Below, piece by piece: positions 12,465 to 24,060 of a stretch of DNA of 64,000 nt (positions are counted from its first letter, which is position 1; the number at the start of each line of letters is the position of its first letter). This DNA comes from Lycium barbarum. Taxonomy: Eukaryota > Streptophyta > Magnoliopsida > Solanales > Solanaceae. The notes under the pieces were generated by a model. It was not told the origin of the DNA. It searched no databases and worked only from the letters and a program-made list of their open reading frames with translations. The DNA lies in NCBI RefSeq assembly GCF_019175385.1, contig NC_083338.1, positions 94,323,777 to 94,387,776 of the forward strand, given 5' to 3'. The position numbers and the translations under genes were made by a program.

Positions 12465-13072
12465 CTTTTCATCGGACTATTCTACACTTGCACGCTTCCT
12501 TCCAATGCTAGCGTCTATACCTTCATTAGTATCATAACAATGACCATTAGCCATTCACGTTATCCTCATTATTTAGACTCCTTAATTTGCCTCTAATTCA
12601 CCCATATTCATGGTCATAACATCCAACTTCGTCCATTCGTCTAAAGTGTCTAGTTCATTATCTTAGTAACATTTATAATGCATTCATATCACAACACAAC
12701 AACATTCATGATTCAATTCAAACTATTCCTCAAAATGCCACTATTCATCATTCATGACCTACTTGACCATATTTTCTACAATCCATGTATTTCAACTCTT
12801 CAATACCTTAAACATCATGTAAAAATCATGAATCTTACCTTAGAAGTTGTAGGAACAAGCTTTGGTTAATAATACTCCACTTTGAGCAAAACCCTAGTTT
12901 TTCTCCATTTGCATTTCTTGACTTGAATGGTATTTAATGGCTTGCTTGCACTTGATTCACTTGTTTATGTTGTTGGTGGCTTATAGTCCTTGAAAACTTA
13001 TGAAATAAATGTAGATAGATGATTCTAGAGAGAAGTGGTGTAGTGTAGAAATGAAATAAAACAAGTCTTGGT

Positions 13073-13390
13073 CCTTATATTTAATGAACTAAAAATTTGT
13101 GCTGGGTGAACAGTGGTCGTCCATGGAGGTTTACGGTCCGTATTTCAGTTTACGGACTGTCCCTCGTGGTCATCTTTAACCTTAAGCAGCGCCAGAAACT
13201 TTAGGCTGCATGCATGGTGATTTACGACCATGGTTTACGGGCCGTAAATCACTTTACGGTCCGTCCTCCTGGTCGTATTTTACCATTTCTCCACTGGGCA
13301 GAAAGTCGAAGCCTTGCATGGAAGTTTACGACCTTCCAGTTTACGGACCGTATACCAGTTTACGGTCCGTATTTTGCACTTTACGACCAC
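13073..13390 (-). promoter_or_regulatory. RE2 3' LTR promoter: TATA box and ACGGTCCGT cluster
   Basis: ATTAAATATAAGG (minus strand, ending near 13073) is a good TATA element. Upstream of it lie at least six copies of ACGGTCCGT, ACGGACCGT or close variants between 13131 and 13365. The same array is at about 20630-20890 in the other LTR, with its TATA box near 20570-20580. Confidence 0.6.
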
Positions 13391-13557
13391 TGGGCAGTTT
13401 TGCCAACTTTCAACTTTTCAAATTTCTCGACTTTTCATTCTAATCATTCTCGTCCATTTACGCACATTGCTCATGAAACATTATACACTCGCACTCTTCG
13501 CACACATCACTAGTTCGTTCACTTGCATATCAACGGGAAATTTTCCGAGGTGTAACA

Positions 13558-13570
13558 TTCTACCCCCTTA
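13558..13570 (-). other. RE2 polypurine tract
   Basis: On the minus strand TAAGGGGGTAGAA lies directly against the 3' LTR start TGTTACACC, as expected for plus-strand priming. Confidence 0.85.
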
Positions 13571-13761
13571 GGAACATTCCTCCTCGAATGTTAAAGGCTT
13601 GGGGAATTCTATAAAAATTTCGCCAGAGTTTCCTCTGTAATGTGGCACTACCACCCTGTCACAGCAACCCACAATAACAATGCCTCACAGGGCAACAATA
13701 CAACAATACTAGAAATTTGGCCACACACGACCTGAATGTGTAAAAGGGAATCATACATACC

Positions 13762-14556
13762 TCATGATCTCGACGTCTCATCTTGGACTTCTCCCAATGG
13801 CTGAAATAAATGTGGGTATTTGGATCGCATATTCTCTTCCGCTTCCCATGTCATTTCCTATCGATTGTTATTTCTCCATAGAACTTTAATTGAGGCCACT
13901 TCTTTGTTTATAAGCCTCCGTACTTGCCTATCTAATATGGCAATGGGTATTTCATCATAAGTTAACTTTTCTGTCACTTGAATATCATTCACTGGGACGA
14001 TCCTCGTAGGATCTCCAACACACTTCCGAAGCATCGAGACATGGAATATTGGATGAACTGACTCCATATGTGGAGGTAGATCTAGCTCATAGGCCACTTT
14101 GCCTACTTTGCGCACAATCTCGTAAGGCCCTATATACCAGGGACTAAGATTCCCCTTTTTGCCAAATCTCATAATGCCCTTCATTGGCGACACTTTCAAG
14201 AATACTCGATCTTTCACTTCAAACTCCAAGTCTCTTCGGCGATTATCCGTATAGGACTTTTGGCGACTTTGAGCCGCTAACAACCGATCTTGTATGAGCT
14301 TGACTTTTTCTATGGCTTGCTGGACCAAATCTTGCCCTATCAACTTGGCCTCTCCAGTTTCAAACCACCCAATCGGGGATCTACACTTTCGCCCATATAA
14401 AGCCTCATACGGTGCCATTTGAATGCTAGAATGATAACTGTTATTGTAAGCAAACTCAATGAGTGGCAAATGGTTATCCCAATTTCCTCCAAAATCTATC
14501 ATACATTCCCCGTAACATATCTTCAAGAGTCTGAATAGTACGTTCAGCTTGCCCAT
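13762..14556 (-). pseudogene. pol: RE2 integrase C-terminus and chromodomain
   Basis: The reading begins around the integrase catalytic core end and holds HSSIQMAPYEALYGRKC, a basic stretch, and the GPY/F module with MRFGKKGNLSP and YIGPYEIV. It continues into FHVSMLRK and a chromodomain whose first half is AILDRQVRRLINKEVASIKVLW. A TAG stop at 13858 cuts the chromodomain; the same frame runs on through EMTWE and KYPHLF to a stop at 13762-13764. The chromodomain would direct insertion to marked heterochromatin. This segment is out of frame with the preceding RNase H-integrase segment because of a single-base length change near 14510-14550. Confidence 0.9.
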
Positions 14557-16198
14557 CGGTCTGGGGGTGAAATGTCGTGCTAAGGCGCACTTGGGTCCCT
14601 AAACCCTCTTGGAAAGACCTCCAAAACTTGGCTGTAAACTGAGTTCCTCTATCGGAGATAATAGATACTGGAACACCGTGGAGTCTCACTATCTCTTTAA
14701 GATAAAGCTTTGCGTAATCTTCAGCCACACAGGTAGTCCTGACCGGTAAGAAATGAGCTGATTTAGTGAGTCTATCCACGATCACCCATATGGAATCATA
14801 CTTACGTCGAGAACGGGGTAACCCTGTAATGAAATCCATATTAATCACTTCCCACTTCCAAGTTGGGATTTCTATAGCTTGCAATAATCCACCCGGCTTT
14901 TGGTGTTCAATCTTCACTTGTTGGCAATTAGGACACTGAGCTACGAATTCCGCTATATCTTTCTTCATTCCATTCCACCAGTATATAGACTTAAGATCAT
15001 GATACATTTTCGTCGCTCCGGGGTGTACGGAGTAACGGGAACAATGAGCTTCCCTCAATATTTGGTGACGTAGACCTACCACATCGGGAACACATAACCT
15101 GCCTCGACATCGGAGAACTCCGTCTCCCGAAATATCAAATGATGACTCCTTTTTCTGAGGGAGTGTATCTCTGTACTGCATTAGCATGGGATCCTCATAT
15201 TGTCGCTCTTTTACTTCCGCTACTAGCGATGAAACTGCTGAATTCTGAATAGTAGCTCCGCTGCTACCTGAGTCCACTACTCGGACTCCTAGGCTAGCTA
15301 ACTGTTGAAGCTCACGGGCCATCTCTTTCTTTTCTGGTCGTACATCACTTAGACTTCCCATGGATCTGCGGCTAAGAGCGTCAGCCACAACGTTAGCCTT
15401 TCCGGGGTGATACAAGATATCAACATCGTAATCCTTTAGCAACTCCAACCATCGTCGTTGTCGCAAATTCAACTCTTTCTGCTTGAAGATATACTGAAGG
15501 CTCTTATGATCTGTATAAACATCCACATGGACACCATATAAAAAATGTTGCCATATCTTTAATGCATGGACCACTGCGGCTAATTCTAAATCATGGGTCG
15601 GGTAATTCCGTTCATGTTTCCGCAATTGCCTAGAAGCGTACGCAATCACCTTACCGTGTTGCATCAGTACACAACCTAGCCCGACGCCTGAAGCATCGCA
15701 ATAAACAACATACCCTTCCAATCCCTCTGGAAGTGTCAAGACTGGGGCAGAAGTCAATCTATCTTTCAACTCTTGGAAGCTACGCTCGCAGGCATCTGTC
15801 CATTGAAACTTAGCTGACTTCTGAGTCAACTTTGTGAGCGGTGCAGAAATAGAAGAGAAACCTTCAACAAATCTTCTGTAATAACCTGCTAAGCCCAAAA
15901 ATCTACGAACCTCCGTAGGAGTCGTGGGCCTTGGCCAAGTCTTCACTGCCTCAATCTTTTGACTATCCACTCGAATACCGTCAGCTGCAACAATGTGGCC
16001 CAGAAATTCCACTGAGTTCAACCAAAACTCGTATTTGGAAAACTTCGCGAATAACTCTCGATTTCGAAGAACTCCAAGGACAATACGTAAGTTATCCGCA
16101 TGTTCTGCCTCGGATCTAGAATACACTAGGATATCATCGATGAATACAATCACGAATAGATCCAGAAAAGGCCTGAATACATTTATCAGTAAGTCCAT
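14474..16198 (-). pseudogene. pol: RE2 RT (C-terminal half), RNase H and integrase
   Basis: This is a 574-residue open segment. The RT catalytic motif FIDDILVYS is at residues 19-27 with both aspartates present. RNase H follows, with YCDAS (D168), HDLELAAV (E205) and YTDHKSL (D230). Integrase has an HHCC zinc finger around residues 385-425, a DDE-type core with MDFITGLP and SDRGTQF, and [18 protein letters not shown] as the last catalytic block. All key acidic residues are visible. It is separated from the N-terminal half of RT by a one-base frameshift near 16190-16200, and it ends at a frameshift near 14510. By content this is the most nearly intact pol in the window. Confidence 0.93.
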
Positions 16199-17469
16199 AA
16201 CACTGCCGGTTCATTAGTTAACCCAAACGACATCACTCGGAACTCAAAATGACCGTATCTTGTTCTGAAAGCTGTCTTAGGGATATCTTTCTCCCTAACT
16301 CTTACTTGGTGGTACCCGGACCTCAAATCAATCTTTGAAAACCATTTGGCACCTTGCAATTGATCAAATAAATCATCGATCCTTGGAAGTGGATACTTGT
16401 TTTTAATCGTCACTTTATTCAGTTGCTGATAATCAATGCACATTCTCAAGGAGCCATCCTTCTTTCGGACGAACAATACGGGTGCTCCCCACGGGGATGA
16501 ACTGGGCCTAATGAAGCCTTTATCAAGCAAGTCTTTCAATTGCTCCTTCAACTCTTTCAGTTCTGCGGGCGCCATTCTATAGGGAGGAATAGATATGGGT
16601 TTAGTGTCTGGCAACACATCAATCGCAAAATCAATCTCCCGCTCGGGAGGAAGGCCTGGAAGCTCTTCCGGGAACACATCCGGAAATTCATTCACTACCG
16701 GAACTGACTGAAGAGTCGGCGACTCAACTTCAACATCTTGAACTCGCACTAAGTGATAGATACACCCTTTTGTGATCATCTTCCTTGCCTTCAGATAGGA
16801 AATAAACCTACCTTTTGGTGACGCCGTATTTCCTTTCCACTCTAAAACTGGTTCTCCCGGAAACTGGAAGCGAACCATTTTCATTCTACAATCGACATTG
16901 GCGTAGCAAGAAGCCAAACAATCCATGCCCATAATGACATCAAAATCTACCATCTTTAGTTCATGCAAGTCAGCTATAGTATGGCGGTCACATATCACGA
17001 CTACACAATCTCTATACACTCGGCTAGCTATCACTGATTCGCCAACGGGCGTAGACACCTCAAAAGGTTTGATCGGCTCTGGCTCGACTATAAATCGACC
17101 CGCAATATATGGAGTAACATAAGACAATGTGGAGCCCGGATCAATCAAAGCATATACATCATGAGAGAATACCGATAATATACCTGTGACTACGTCAGGA
17201 GAAGACTCAAGACCTTGGCGTCCAGCCAATGCATAAATACGGTGCTGAGGACCGCTAGAAGTGGGAGCTCTCCCTCTGCCTCTTCCATGGCCAGCTGGCG
17301 CTTGTGAACCTGGCCCCGTAGGGCGTACAGATACTGAAGATCCGACTGCTGACCCTGAAGGCTGGGTACTACCTCTGCCATGAATTGAGGGGCAATCACG
17401 CATGATATGGCCTGGCCGGCCACATGAATAGCAAGCGTCTGAACCTGATCGGCACTGACCCCAATGCAA
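16186..17469 (-). pseudogene. pol: RE2 zinc knuckle, protease and RT N-terminal half
   Basis: This is a 427-residue open segment. A gag-type CCHC zinc knuckle is at residues 13-26 (C13, C16, H21, C26). A glycine/serine-rich linker with a GRGRGR stretch follows, then aspartic protease with [12 protein letters not shown] (catalytic D110) and the downstream block [16 protein letters not shown] pre-RT linker ends in [19 protein letters not shown] then starts, with [28 protein letters not shown] and [15 protein letters not shown]. The frame is lost just after MSFGLTN by a single-base change. Gag and pol share one frame here, as in chromoviruses that make a single polyprotein. Confidence 0.92.
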
Positions 17470-18561
17470 CTTTCCATACTAGGAACATCGTGGTACGGGT
17501 GGCCTTGGCTGGCCTGAATCACCTCTAAACTGAGAACCCGAGTAACCCTGACTCGGCCCGGAATGAGTAGATCTGTCAAATCTCTGCCCCGTAAACTGTG
17601 GAGGTGTACTGGTCGTAGGATAGCCTGAATGCCTGGGGAACTGTTGTCTGTGCCCGCCCCTGGACTCACTTATCGAACCCGAAGGTCTAGCCCTCTAGCT
17701 ATGTCCCCTGTCTTACTCACGTTTATTTCTCCGCTGCTGTGGGTATTCCTCTAATTCCTGAGCATGTGCCTGAATGCGTGCAATATCCATGCCATCCTGA
17801 AGGGACGCAGTCAAGCATTTATCCATTAAGTGTGGCCCAAGGCCTTTCACGAACCGGTGCACCCGATCTCCCATATCCGCTACCATGGCCGAAGCATACC
17901 TGGCCAAGGAGTTGAAGCGGAGACTATACTCTGTAGCACTCATGCTACCTTGCCTCATATTCAAGAATTTATCGGCCCTAGCTCGCCGAACTTCTGGAGG
18001 CATATAATGACGGAGAAAATCATCAACAAACTCTTTCCATACCGGTGGAGGTGCATTGGCTCCCCGTGAAGCCATCCAAACTGTATACCACTGGATTGAG
18101 ATATCCCTCAACCTATACGACGCTAGCTCTACCGACTCAGTGTCTGAAGCATGTATCAATCGGAGCGTCCTCAACATACCATCTATGAAGTCCTGAGGAT
18201 CCTCCTCCGGTCTCGACCCAAAGAATTCCGGGGGTTTCAAAGTAATGAAGTCACGGGCCGTTGCACTAACAGCCCTATCGCCTTGCCCCGAGCTTTGCCT
18301 CTGAGTCTGGGCCACAACCAACTGAGTTAAAAAATTAATGGCCTCTCTCACATCTTGGCCCGAAGAATTCAGTGGAGGGGCTGGAGCCGGGGCTGAGGCT
18401 CCCACGTGCTCCTCGGTAATAGGCACTGTCTAGGAAGACTGAGATTGAGCCGCACTTTGGGACTCACTTTCCTCTGCTACCGGTGGCGGTGCTCTTTTAG
18501 CCCGCTTTTCTGCCACCGTCTTGACCTTTTGGGCTGCTGTAGCCTTTTTCTTTTTAGGCAT
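17470..18561 (-). pseudogene. gag: RE2 gag (capsid region)
   Basis: The start is taken at ATG 18559-18561, giving MPKKKKATAAQK, which is supported by the matching start in RE4. An in-frame TAG at 18430-18432 follows after 43 codons. The capsid domain runs 17713-18426, with PPEFFGSRPEEDPQDFIDGM, the W-Y pair in ISIQWYTVWM, and RRARADKFLNMRQGSMSATEY, typical of plant gypsy gag. Further in-frame stops lie at 17713-17715 and near 17697 and 17483 before the zinc knuckle. Gag would form the virus-like particle and bind the RNA. RE2 could not make full Gag without readthrough of four stops. Confidence 0.88.
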
Positions 18562-18771
18562 CTCTGAAATACACAACACACGATTTAGGAGCAAGAATTT
18601 CATACATCATAGCTCTATCGCACGATTCTTATGAAGAAAGAAGGTCATTTATTCCTAAAATGTCCGCAGCTTCTTGTTTATAAGTGTGGCGCGCAACACA
18701 CCCATAACCAAGACTCTACTAGACACGGCTCGTAGACACACCCTAGGACTGAACTGATCTGATACGACTTT
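18562..18771 (-). other. RE2 leader and degraded primer binding site
   Basis: In the minus sense the leader starts next to the 5' LTR with CGTATCAGATC (about 18757-18767), a damaged form of TGGTATCAGAGCC. It then carries GTGTCTAGTAGAGTCTT (18711-18727), shared with the RE1, RE3 and RE4 leaders. The role of the shared motif (packaging or translation) is not known. Confidence 0.7.
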
Positions 18772-21053
18772 TGTCATGACCCGACTCGGTGCCGCGACGA
18801 GGACCCGGTGCTAGCCCACCCGAGCACCCTCTTAGCTTACTCTTATACTTACATCTAGGTGAGCCACATAATTATACATACATTTCCATTCATTCGTCAA
18901 CTAGTCCCAATTGGACAACAGTACATTTATATCACCATAGGCATCTATGCCACATCAATGTACGTGGCCAACGTGGCCGACAAAATCATATACAAAACAT
19001 AGGTCGACAAGGCCGGACCTGTCTAACTATATACACATGACTACGAGCCTCTAAGAAGAGTATAACACATCACATGAGCGGGACAGGACCCCGCTATACC
19101 CATAATTATATACACAAAAGAATAAGTACCCAAAAGCTATGGCTCCGAAGGAAATGGAGCTCCGCTATGTAATCTCTGAATAAGCAGCTATGGATCAAGT
19201 CTGTCTCCCTGTGCACCTGCGGGCATGACGCAGCATCCACAAACAAAAGGTCGTCAGTACGAAGAATGTACTGAGAATGTAAAGCATGATTCACATCAAC
19301 ATAGAAGCATCATAGACAATATATGAAGTGGCATAGGAGGGAAGACAATAATATCATCATCATGGCACTTACCTGCCTTTCATAGGAACTTTCCATTTCT
19401 CATGCGTATTTCATAATAGGGCTCGTATTCGTATACATAGTCTTTTCACATTCATATTCATATTATATACATAGCCATACACTTATATACATACATAGCG
19501 TACCCGACCATAAGGTTCGGTGTTTCATACGTACTTGGCCAACCAAGGCTCAATGTTATTTCTACCTGGCCCTACCAAGGCTTCAGGGTTATCCGTACCA
19601 TCTGCAGATGTGTGCGCGCGTTATGTAATCATATACATCCATATACATATATTCTACCCGGCATTATAAGCTCGGGGTGTCATTATAGCCCTTCATAGGC
19701 ACATGTAAATATAATAGCCCGTAGGCACCTTTAGCATCATTATTATTATCATCGTCATCACTATCATCATCGTTTTCGCTACATCTCTACCTTATGCTTA
19801 CTCGTCAATGGGGTGCGTAGTACATTCGTAGCACGTATCGAGGGTCGTGAGCTTATGAGCTCGGAGTGTCAATCACTTGAATACAACATACTCATATAGA
19901 GGATTTAAGAGTTTGGCCAAGGAACCATGCCTTATGAAAGAAGGGTTAGCCTTACATACCTTTTCGTCGGACTATTCTACACTTGCACGCTTCCTTCTAA
20001 TGATAGCGTCTATACCTTCATTAGTATCATAACAATGGCCATTAGTCATTCACGTTATCCACATTATTTAGACTCCTTAATTTGCCTCTAATTCACCCAT
20101 ATTCATGGTCATAACATCCAACTTTGTCCATTCGTCTAAAGTGTCTAGTTCATGATCTTAGTAACATTTATAATGCATTCATATCACAACACAACAACAG
20201 TCATGATTCAATTCAAACTATTCCTCAAAATGACACTATTCATCATTCATGATCTACTTGACCATATTTTCTACAATCCATGTATTTGAAGTCTTCAATA
20301 CCTTAAACATCATGTAAAAATCATGAATATTACCTTAGAAGTTGTAGGAACAAGCTTTGGTTAATAATACTCCACTTTGAGCAAAACCCTAGTTTTTCTC
20401 CATTTGCATTTCTTGACTTGAATGGTATTTAATGGCTTGCTTACACTTGATTCACTTGTTTATGTTGTTGGTGGCTTATAGTCCTTGAAAACTTATGAAA
20501 TAAATGTAGAGAGATGATTCTAGAGAGAAGTGGTGTAGTGTAGAAATGAAATAAAACAAGTCTTGGTCCTTATATTTAATGAACTGAAAATCTCTGCTGG
20601 GGTGAACAGTGGTCATCCATGGAGGTTTACGGTCCGTATTTCAGTTTACGGACCGTCCCTCGTGGTCGTCTTTAACCTTAAGCAGTGCCAGAAACTTTAG
20701 GCTGCATGCATGGTGATTTACGACCATGGTTTACGGGCCATAAATCACTTTACGGTCCGTCCTCCTGGTCGTATTTTACCATTTCTCCACTGGGCAGAAA
20801 ATCGAGGCGTTGCATGGCAGTTTACGACCATCCAGTTTACGGACCATATACCAGTTTACGGTCCGTATTTTGCACTTTACGACCACTGGGCAGTTTTGCC
20901 AACTTTCAACTTTTCAAATTTCTCGACTTTTCATTCTAATCATTCTCATCGATTTACGCACATTGCTCATGAAACATTATACACTCGCACTCCTCGCACA
21001 CATCACTAGTTCGTTCACTTGCGTATCAACGGGAAATTTTCCGAGGTGTAACA
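18772..21053 (-). repeat. RE2 5' LTR (right copy)
   Basis: This is the copy of 11261-13557, starting TGTCATGACC and ending GGTGTAACA. It carries hairpin B (19077-19095), hairpin A (19254-19274), a predicted intron 19217-19959, a TATA box (20570-20580) and an ACGGTCCGT cluster (20630-20890). Confidence 0.95.
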
Positions 21054-21497
21054 GATACCTACCACTACCGTTATTTTGTACTGACCTACGCTTGCTGCAT
21101 TCTTTTATGGATGCAGAGTATTAGACAGGTTCCACTATTTTCCCTCGTGGTTGATTGGCGAGGCTGCTGTAGAGTCATTCCAGGGTGAGCACGATGACGG
21201 CCGCTGCTTGGATGTTCTTTCCTTTACTTACTACTCTTACTTTTCTTTCGAGACAGTTGTATTATGAGACTTTATCATCTTTCAGACTTGTATTTAGTTA
21301 GTGCTCTGGTATGAATTAGACCAGATCTATAGGGTAGTATTTAGTATTTCCGCACTTTATTATTTCTGGATGATTTGAGACTTATTCTATATTTATTTCT
21401 TCTGCCTTTACTTAAATTGGTTATTTTGGGATAAGGGTTCGCCTATCGCGGTGGGAACGATAGGTGCCCGCACGTCCTAGTAAAATGGGTCGTGACA

Positions 21498-21734
21498 ATG
21501 CCATATAGTCATGACCTATGGGGGGACTCGCAAGGTCCGTATACTTTTCACTGTACCACCCAAAGTTTATTTCCTTCGAATTGTGACCACTCATTGTACT
21601 GCCCGACTTTACCGTCAAATTGTGAGAGACTCACTGTACCGCTCGACCTTACCGCCAAACTGGTTGAACAATATCCTTACCTCATTCCGGTCCTTATACC
21701 ATCTCGTATCCTCTTTTATCATACTTAGCCAAGT
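21498..21734. repeat. RE5 LTR fragment right of RE1
   Basis: This is non-coding. A roughly 50-bp unit containing GTGA, CACTGTACC and CGAC is imperfectly repeated two to three times between 21545 and 21670. I see no gene. Assignment to the RE5 LTR is by position only. Confidence 0.35.
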
Positions 21735-22590
21735 GGATACAACAACATTCCCAGTGAAATCTAACAATATGGGGTCTGGGGAAGGTAAAGTGTACGCACA
21801 CCTTAACCTTACCTTGGAAGATAGGGAGGTTATTTCCGAAAGACACTCGGCTCAAGAAAAAGCATGGAAAAAAAAGGTCAGATAAGGACAAGTAATTCAC
21901 AGCAGTATGCAAATGAAAATAATGAAAGTGAAAAAGCCATGATAAAATAATATATAAAAGAAATGAGCGGTAGCTACCACAGATAAATCGGATAATCGAA
22001 GTACAAGAAACAACAGATGGTAACATAAATCAAAGGAAAATAAACAATAGAGAAAAATTGTGACTACTAGTACAAAAAGGATAAGTGGGACTACCTACTA
22101 GCCTTTTACCCTAATCTGCGTCCTCTATAAACTCCTATCTAAGGTCATGTCCTCGGTAAGCTGGAACTGCGACATGGCCTGTCTAATCACCTCTCCCCAA
22201 TACTTCTTCGCCCTATCTCTACCTCTCTTGAACCCGTCCATAGCCATCCTGTCACACCTCCGCACTGGGGTATCAGTGTCTCTCCTCTTCACATGCCCAA
22301 ACCATCTCAGCCGTGCTTCCCGCATCTTGTCCTTCACCGAGGCCACTCCCACCTTGTCTCTGATATCTTCATTCATAATCCTATCTCTCTTAGTGTGCCC
22401 ACACATCCATCGAAGCATTCTCATCTCTGCAACTTTCATCTTCTGAACGTGAAAGTTCTTGACTGGCCAACAGTTTGGCTCATGCAACAAAGTCGGTCTA
22501 ACCACCACTTTCTAGAACTTGACTTTAAGTGTTTTGGTGGAACATACTTATCACATAGCACTCTGGAAGCGAGCCTTCATTTCATATAAA
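21735..22590 (-). mobile_element. RTE-clade LINE, 5'-truncated
   Basis: On the minus strand the 3' end of a non-LTR retrotransposon is seen. The reading frame at 22125-22508 contains [37 protein letters not shown] and [12 protein letters not shown], the C-terminal region of plant RTE-type reverse transcriptases. Upstream, SRVLCDKYVPPK extends the similarity to about 22590 across stops and a frameshift. The 3' tail includes GTAAGGTTAAGGTGTGCGTA and ends in a short GTTGTTG repeat at about 21740, the tail type known from Solanaceae RTE LINEs and their SINEs. It is truncated at the 5' end and inactive. Confidence 0.85.
22125..22508 (-). pseudogene. RTE LINE reverse transcriptase C-terminus
   Basis: This is a 127-residue segment open to its stop at 22125. 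The conserved block MLRWMCGH followed by [21 protein letters not shown] is diagnostic. The RT catalytic core lies upstream of what survives, so the segment has no enzymatic capacity. Upstream codons show a TGA where the family usually has tryptophan, and a frameshift near 22515-22530. Confidence 0.85.
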
Positions 22591-23018
22591 TAGAAAATGA
22601 GTGCAACATGCATAATATCTTATGTCCACAACATCATGAATTTCGAGAATGAATATGCATCGTCAAAGGGTTACATATGCCAACTCATAATCCTAGAACA
22701 ATTTCCTTCAACAATCACACAAGCTATGGAGCGATGAGGTAATCAATTCGATCAAGCAGGTATAAGTCAATTAATGGCTATCATAGCCCACATAAACAGC
22801 AATCATACCAACCTAAGTGGGTTTATTATCACAAACACGCCCGAAGGCAAAACATGTTTTTCCCCTTCATACGAACTACCCAAGAATATACACTGGTACT
22901 CACCCAAGTGCTAATCGCAATCACTAAGGTGTCTAAAGGTGCCTAACACACCCAATACCCTTCAGAAATTACAGACTAAATACGAACTTTAATCGGAGTC
23001 TAAAGGAGTAAACAGTAA
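22591..23018 (-). repeat. RE5 LTR fragment left of RE3
   Basis: This is non-coding LTR-like DNA. Its end AGTAA (23014-23018) is duplicated at 52041-52045 across RE3, so 22591-23018 and 52046 onward were contiguous before RE3 inserted. Confidence 0.6.
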
Positions 23019-24060
23019 TGTCACACCCCAAGCTGATGAGTCATGACGAGTGCCCGACCTCTACTGATCAAGCACTCCTAAACTTGTATCTGAATCTCAC
23101 CGGACAATATGGTGGCCTATATATGACTTATAACTGAACTGAACACTTCTGTAAGAATAATATAATAAACTCTGCGTCAAGAACTCACAACCAACGCATA
23201 CATATATATATGTGCTGAAGGTAACAGTGCAAGCCGACTAGGCCGCTACGTGTGTTATACAACAAAAATAAGAGCCAAAAAGGCTGCATAACTTCACAAT
23301 TACATACAACTGTTTACAGACCTCTACGGAACAAAAACTGTAGAAAGGACGGAACAAGGCTCCGTGATACCCATATATACATATTGAAATAGCATACTAA
23401 GAAGGACTGCAGCTCCAGACCAAGTGGAGGGCACTGACTGCAGCTGAGTGAAGTCCTACTGAACTGGGCCGCCAGTCTGCAACCTGAACCTGCGAGCATG
23501 AATGCAGTGTCCACAAGAAAGGACATCAGTACGAGCAATGTACTGAATATGTAAGACATAAATAGTAACATAATGTCACACCCTAATCTTATTAGGGTGT
23601 CATGGTCACCCGACCCCACCTACGGAGCCGAGCGAACCCGCAGACTCTGATCACACGAAACGTACAATAGGACTTATAACAGAAACAGAGAACCGACATC
23701 GTCTTAAGCGGCCACGTGTATCAAACACATCAAACATATCATATCAAATGCCGTAAGCAGGCGGAATGTACATCGCCTGAACATACATACATATAAGAAC
23801 GTATAGGCCGTTTAGGCCATCATAGCAAACAGGGCCGCCTAGGACACCGATCTCAGACCAGACCAAACAGAATCTGTAGACATATGAGGCTGCTTACGGA
23901 CTGACTCTCAGTACCCACGACTCTGTCTGCAAAGTCTCTAACACAAATCAGCAAGCACAACTTGTATATACACTCAGACCCGGCGACACTCCGGAGAGAG
24001 GTGGAGCTCGCCAATCCCGCTGAAACCTCCTAGCCAAGTCTTCTGACCATCTAGGTGTAC

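Larger units (their letters stand above)
11261..13557 (-). repeat. RE2 3' LTR (left copy)
   Basis: The copy begins TGTCACGACC and ends GGTGTAACA on the plus strand. Reading minus: dyads (13131-13390), TATA (13073-13086), donor (12464), hairpin A (11743-11763), acceptor (11706), hairpin B (11566-11584), end. The polypurine tract complement follows at 13558. Confidence 0.95.
11261..21053 (-). mobile_element. RE2: chromovirus (Ty3/gypsy), minus strand, TSD GATAC
   Basis: This is a complete 9.79 kb element with 5-bp target duplications GATAC at 11256-11260 and 21054-21058. The LTRs are 11261-13557 (3' LTR) and 18772-21053 (5' LTR), 2297 and 2282 bp. By eye they differ at only a few positions per 100 bp, so this is among the youngest insertions here. 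The internal 5.2 kb encodes gag-pol on the minus strand, ending in a chromodomain. It interrupts the 3' LTR of RE1 just before that LTR's hairpin. Confidence 0.95.
2233..21497 (+). mobile_element. RE1: pol-less LTR retrotransposon, plus strand, hosting RE2
   Basis: Two related LTRs of about 2.95 kb bracket a 3.56 kb internal region that begins with a tRNA-Met type primer site. The left LTR is 2233-5186. The right LTR is about 8743-11260 plus 21059-21497, split by RE2. With RE2 and one GATAC removed, the right LTR is about 2957 bp, matching the left at 2954 bp. The LTR begins TGTAATGACCC and ends GGGTCGTGACA. No gag, protease or RT is recognisable inside; only an integrase C-terminal scrap remains near the right LTR. 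The element is best called a large non-autonomous derivative of a gypsy element. The flanking 5-bp duplication matches at only 3 of 5 positions. Confidence 0.8.
8743..21497 (+). repeat. RE1 3' LTR, split by RE2
   Basis: LTR sequence runs at 8743-11260 and 21059-21497, continuous once RE2 and one copy of GATAC are removed. Clear similarity to the 5' LTR begins at about 8761; the first 20-25 bp differ more than the rest. It contains the second dyad block, the TATA box, a six-unit tandem array and a terminal hairpin with 7-bp arms CCTATCG/CGATAGG (21442-21464). Confidence 0.85.

Noticed and set aside
13210..13571. Overlapping open frames in the RE2 LTR as small genes
   Set aside because: They are repeated in the other LTR, overlap in several frames, and consist of promoter dyads; no coding signal.
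13762..18561. Endogenous pararetrovirus
   Set aside because: The element has LTRs, target duplications, an integrase and a chromodomain, and no movement or coat protein domain, so it is a Ty3/gypsy retrotransposon.
21735..22124. Independent SINE based on its tail sequence
   Set aside because: The tail is continuous with an RTE reverse transcriptase on the same strand; a SINE with the same tail cannot be fully excluded, but no Pol III boxes were seen.
22147..22446. Plus-strand 99-codon frame
   Set aside because: It is the antisense shadow of the RTE reverse transcriptase.
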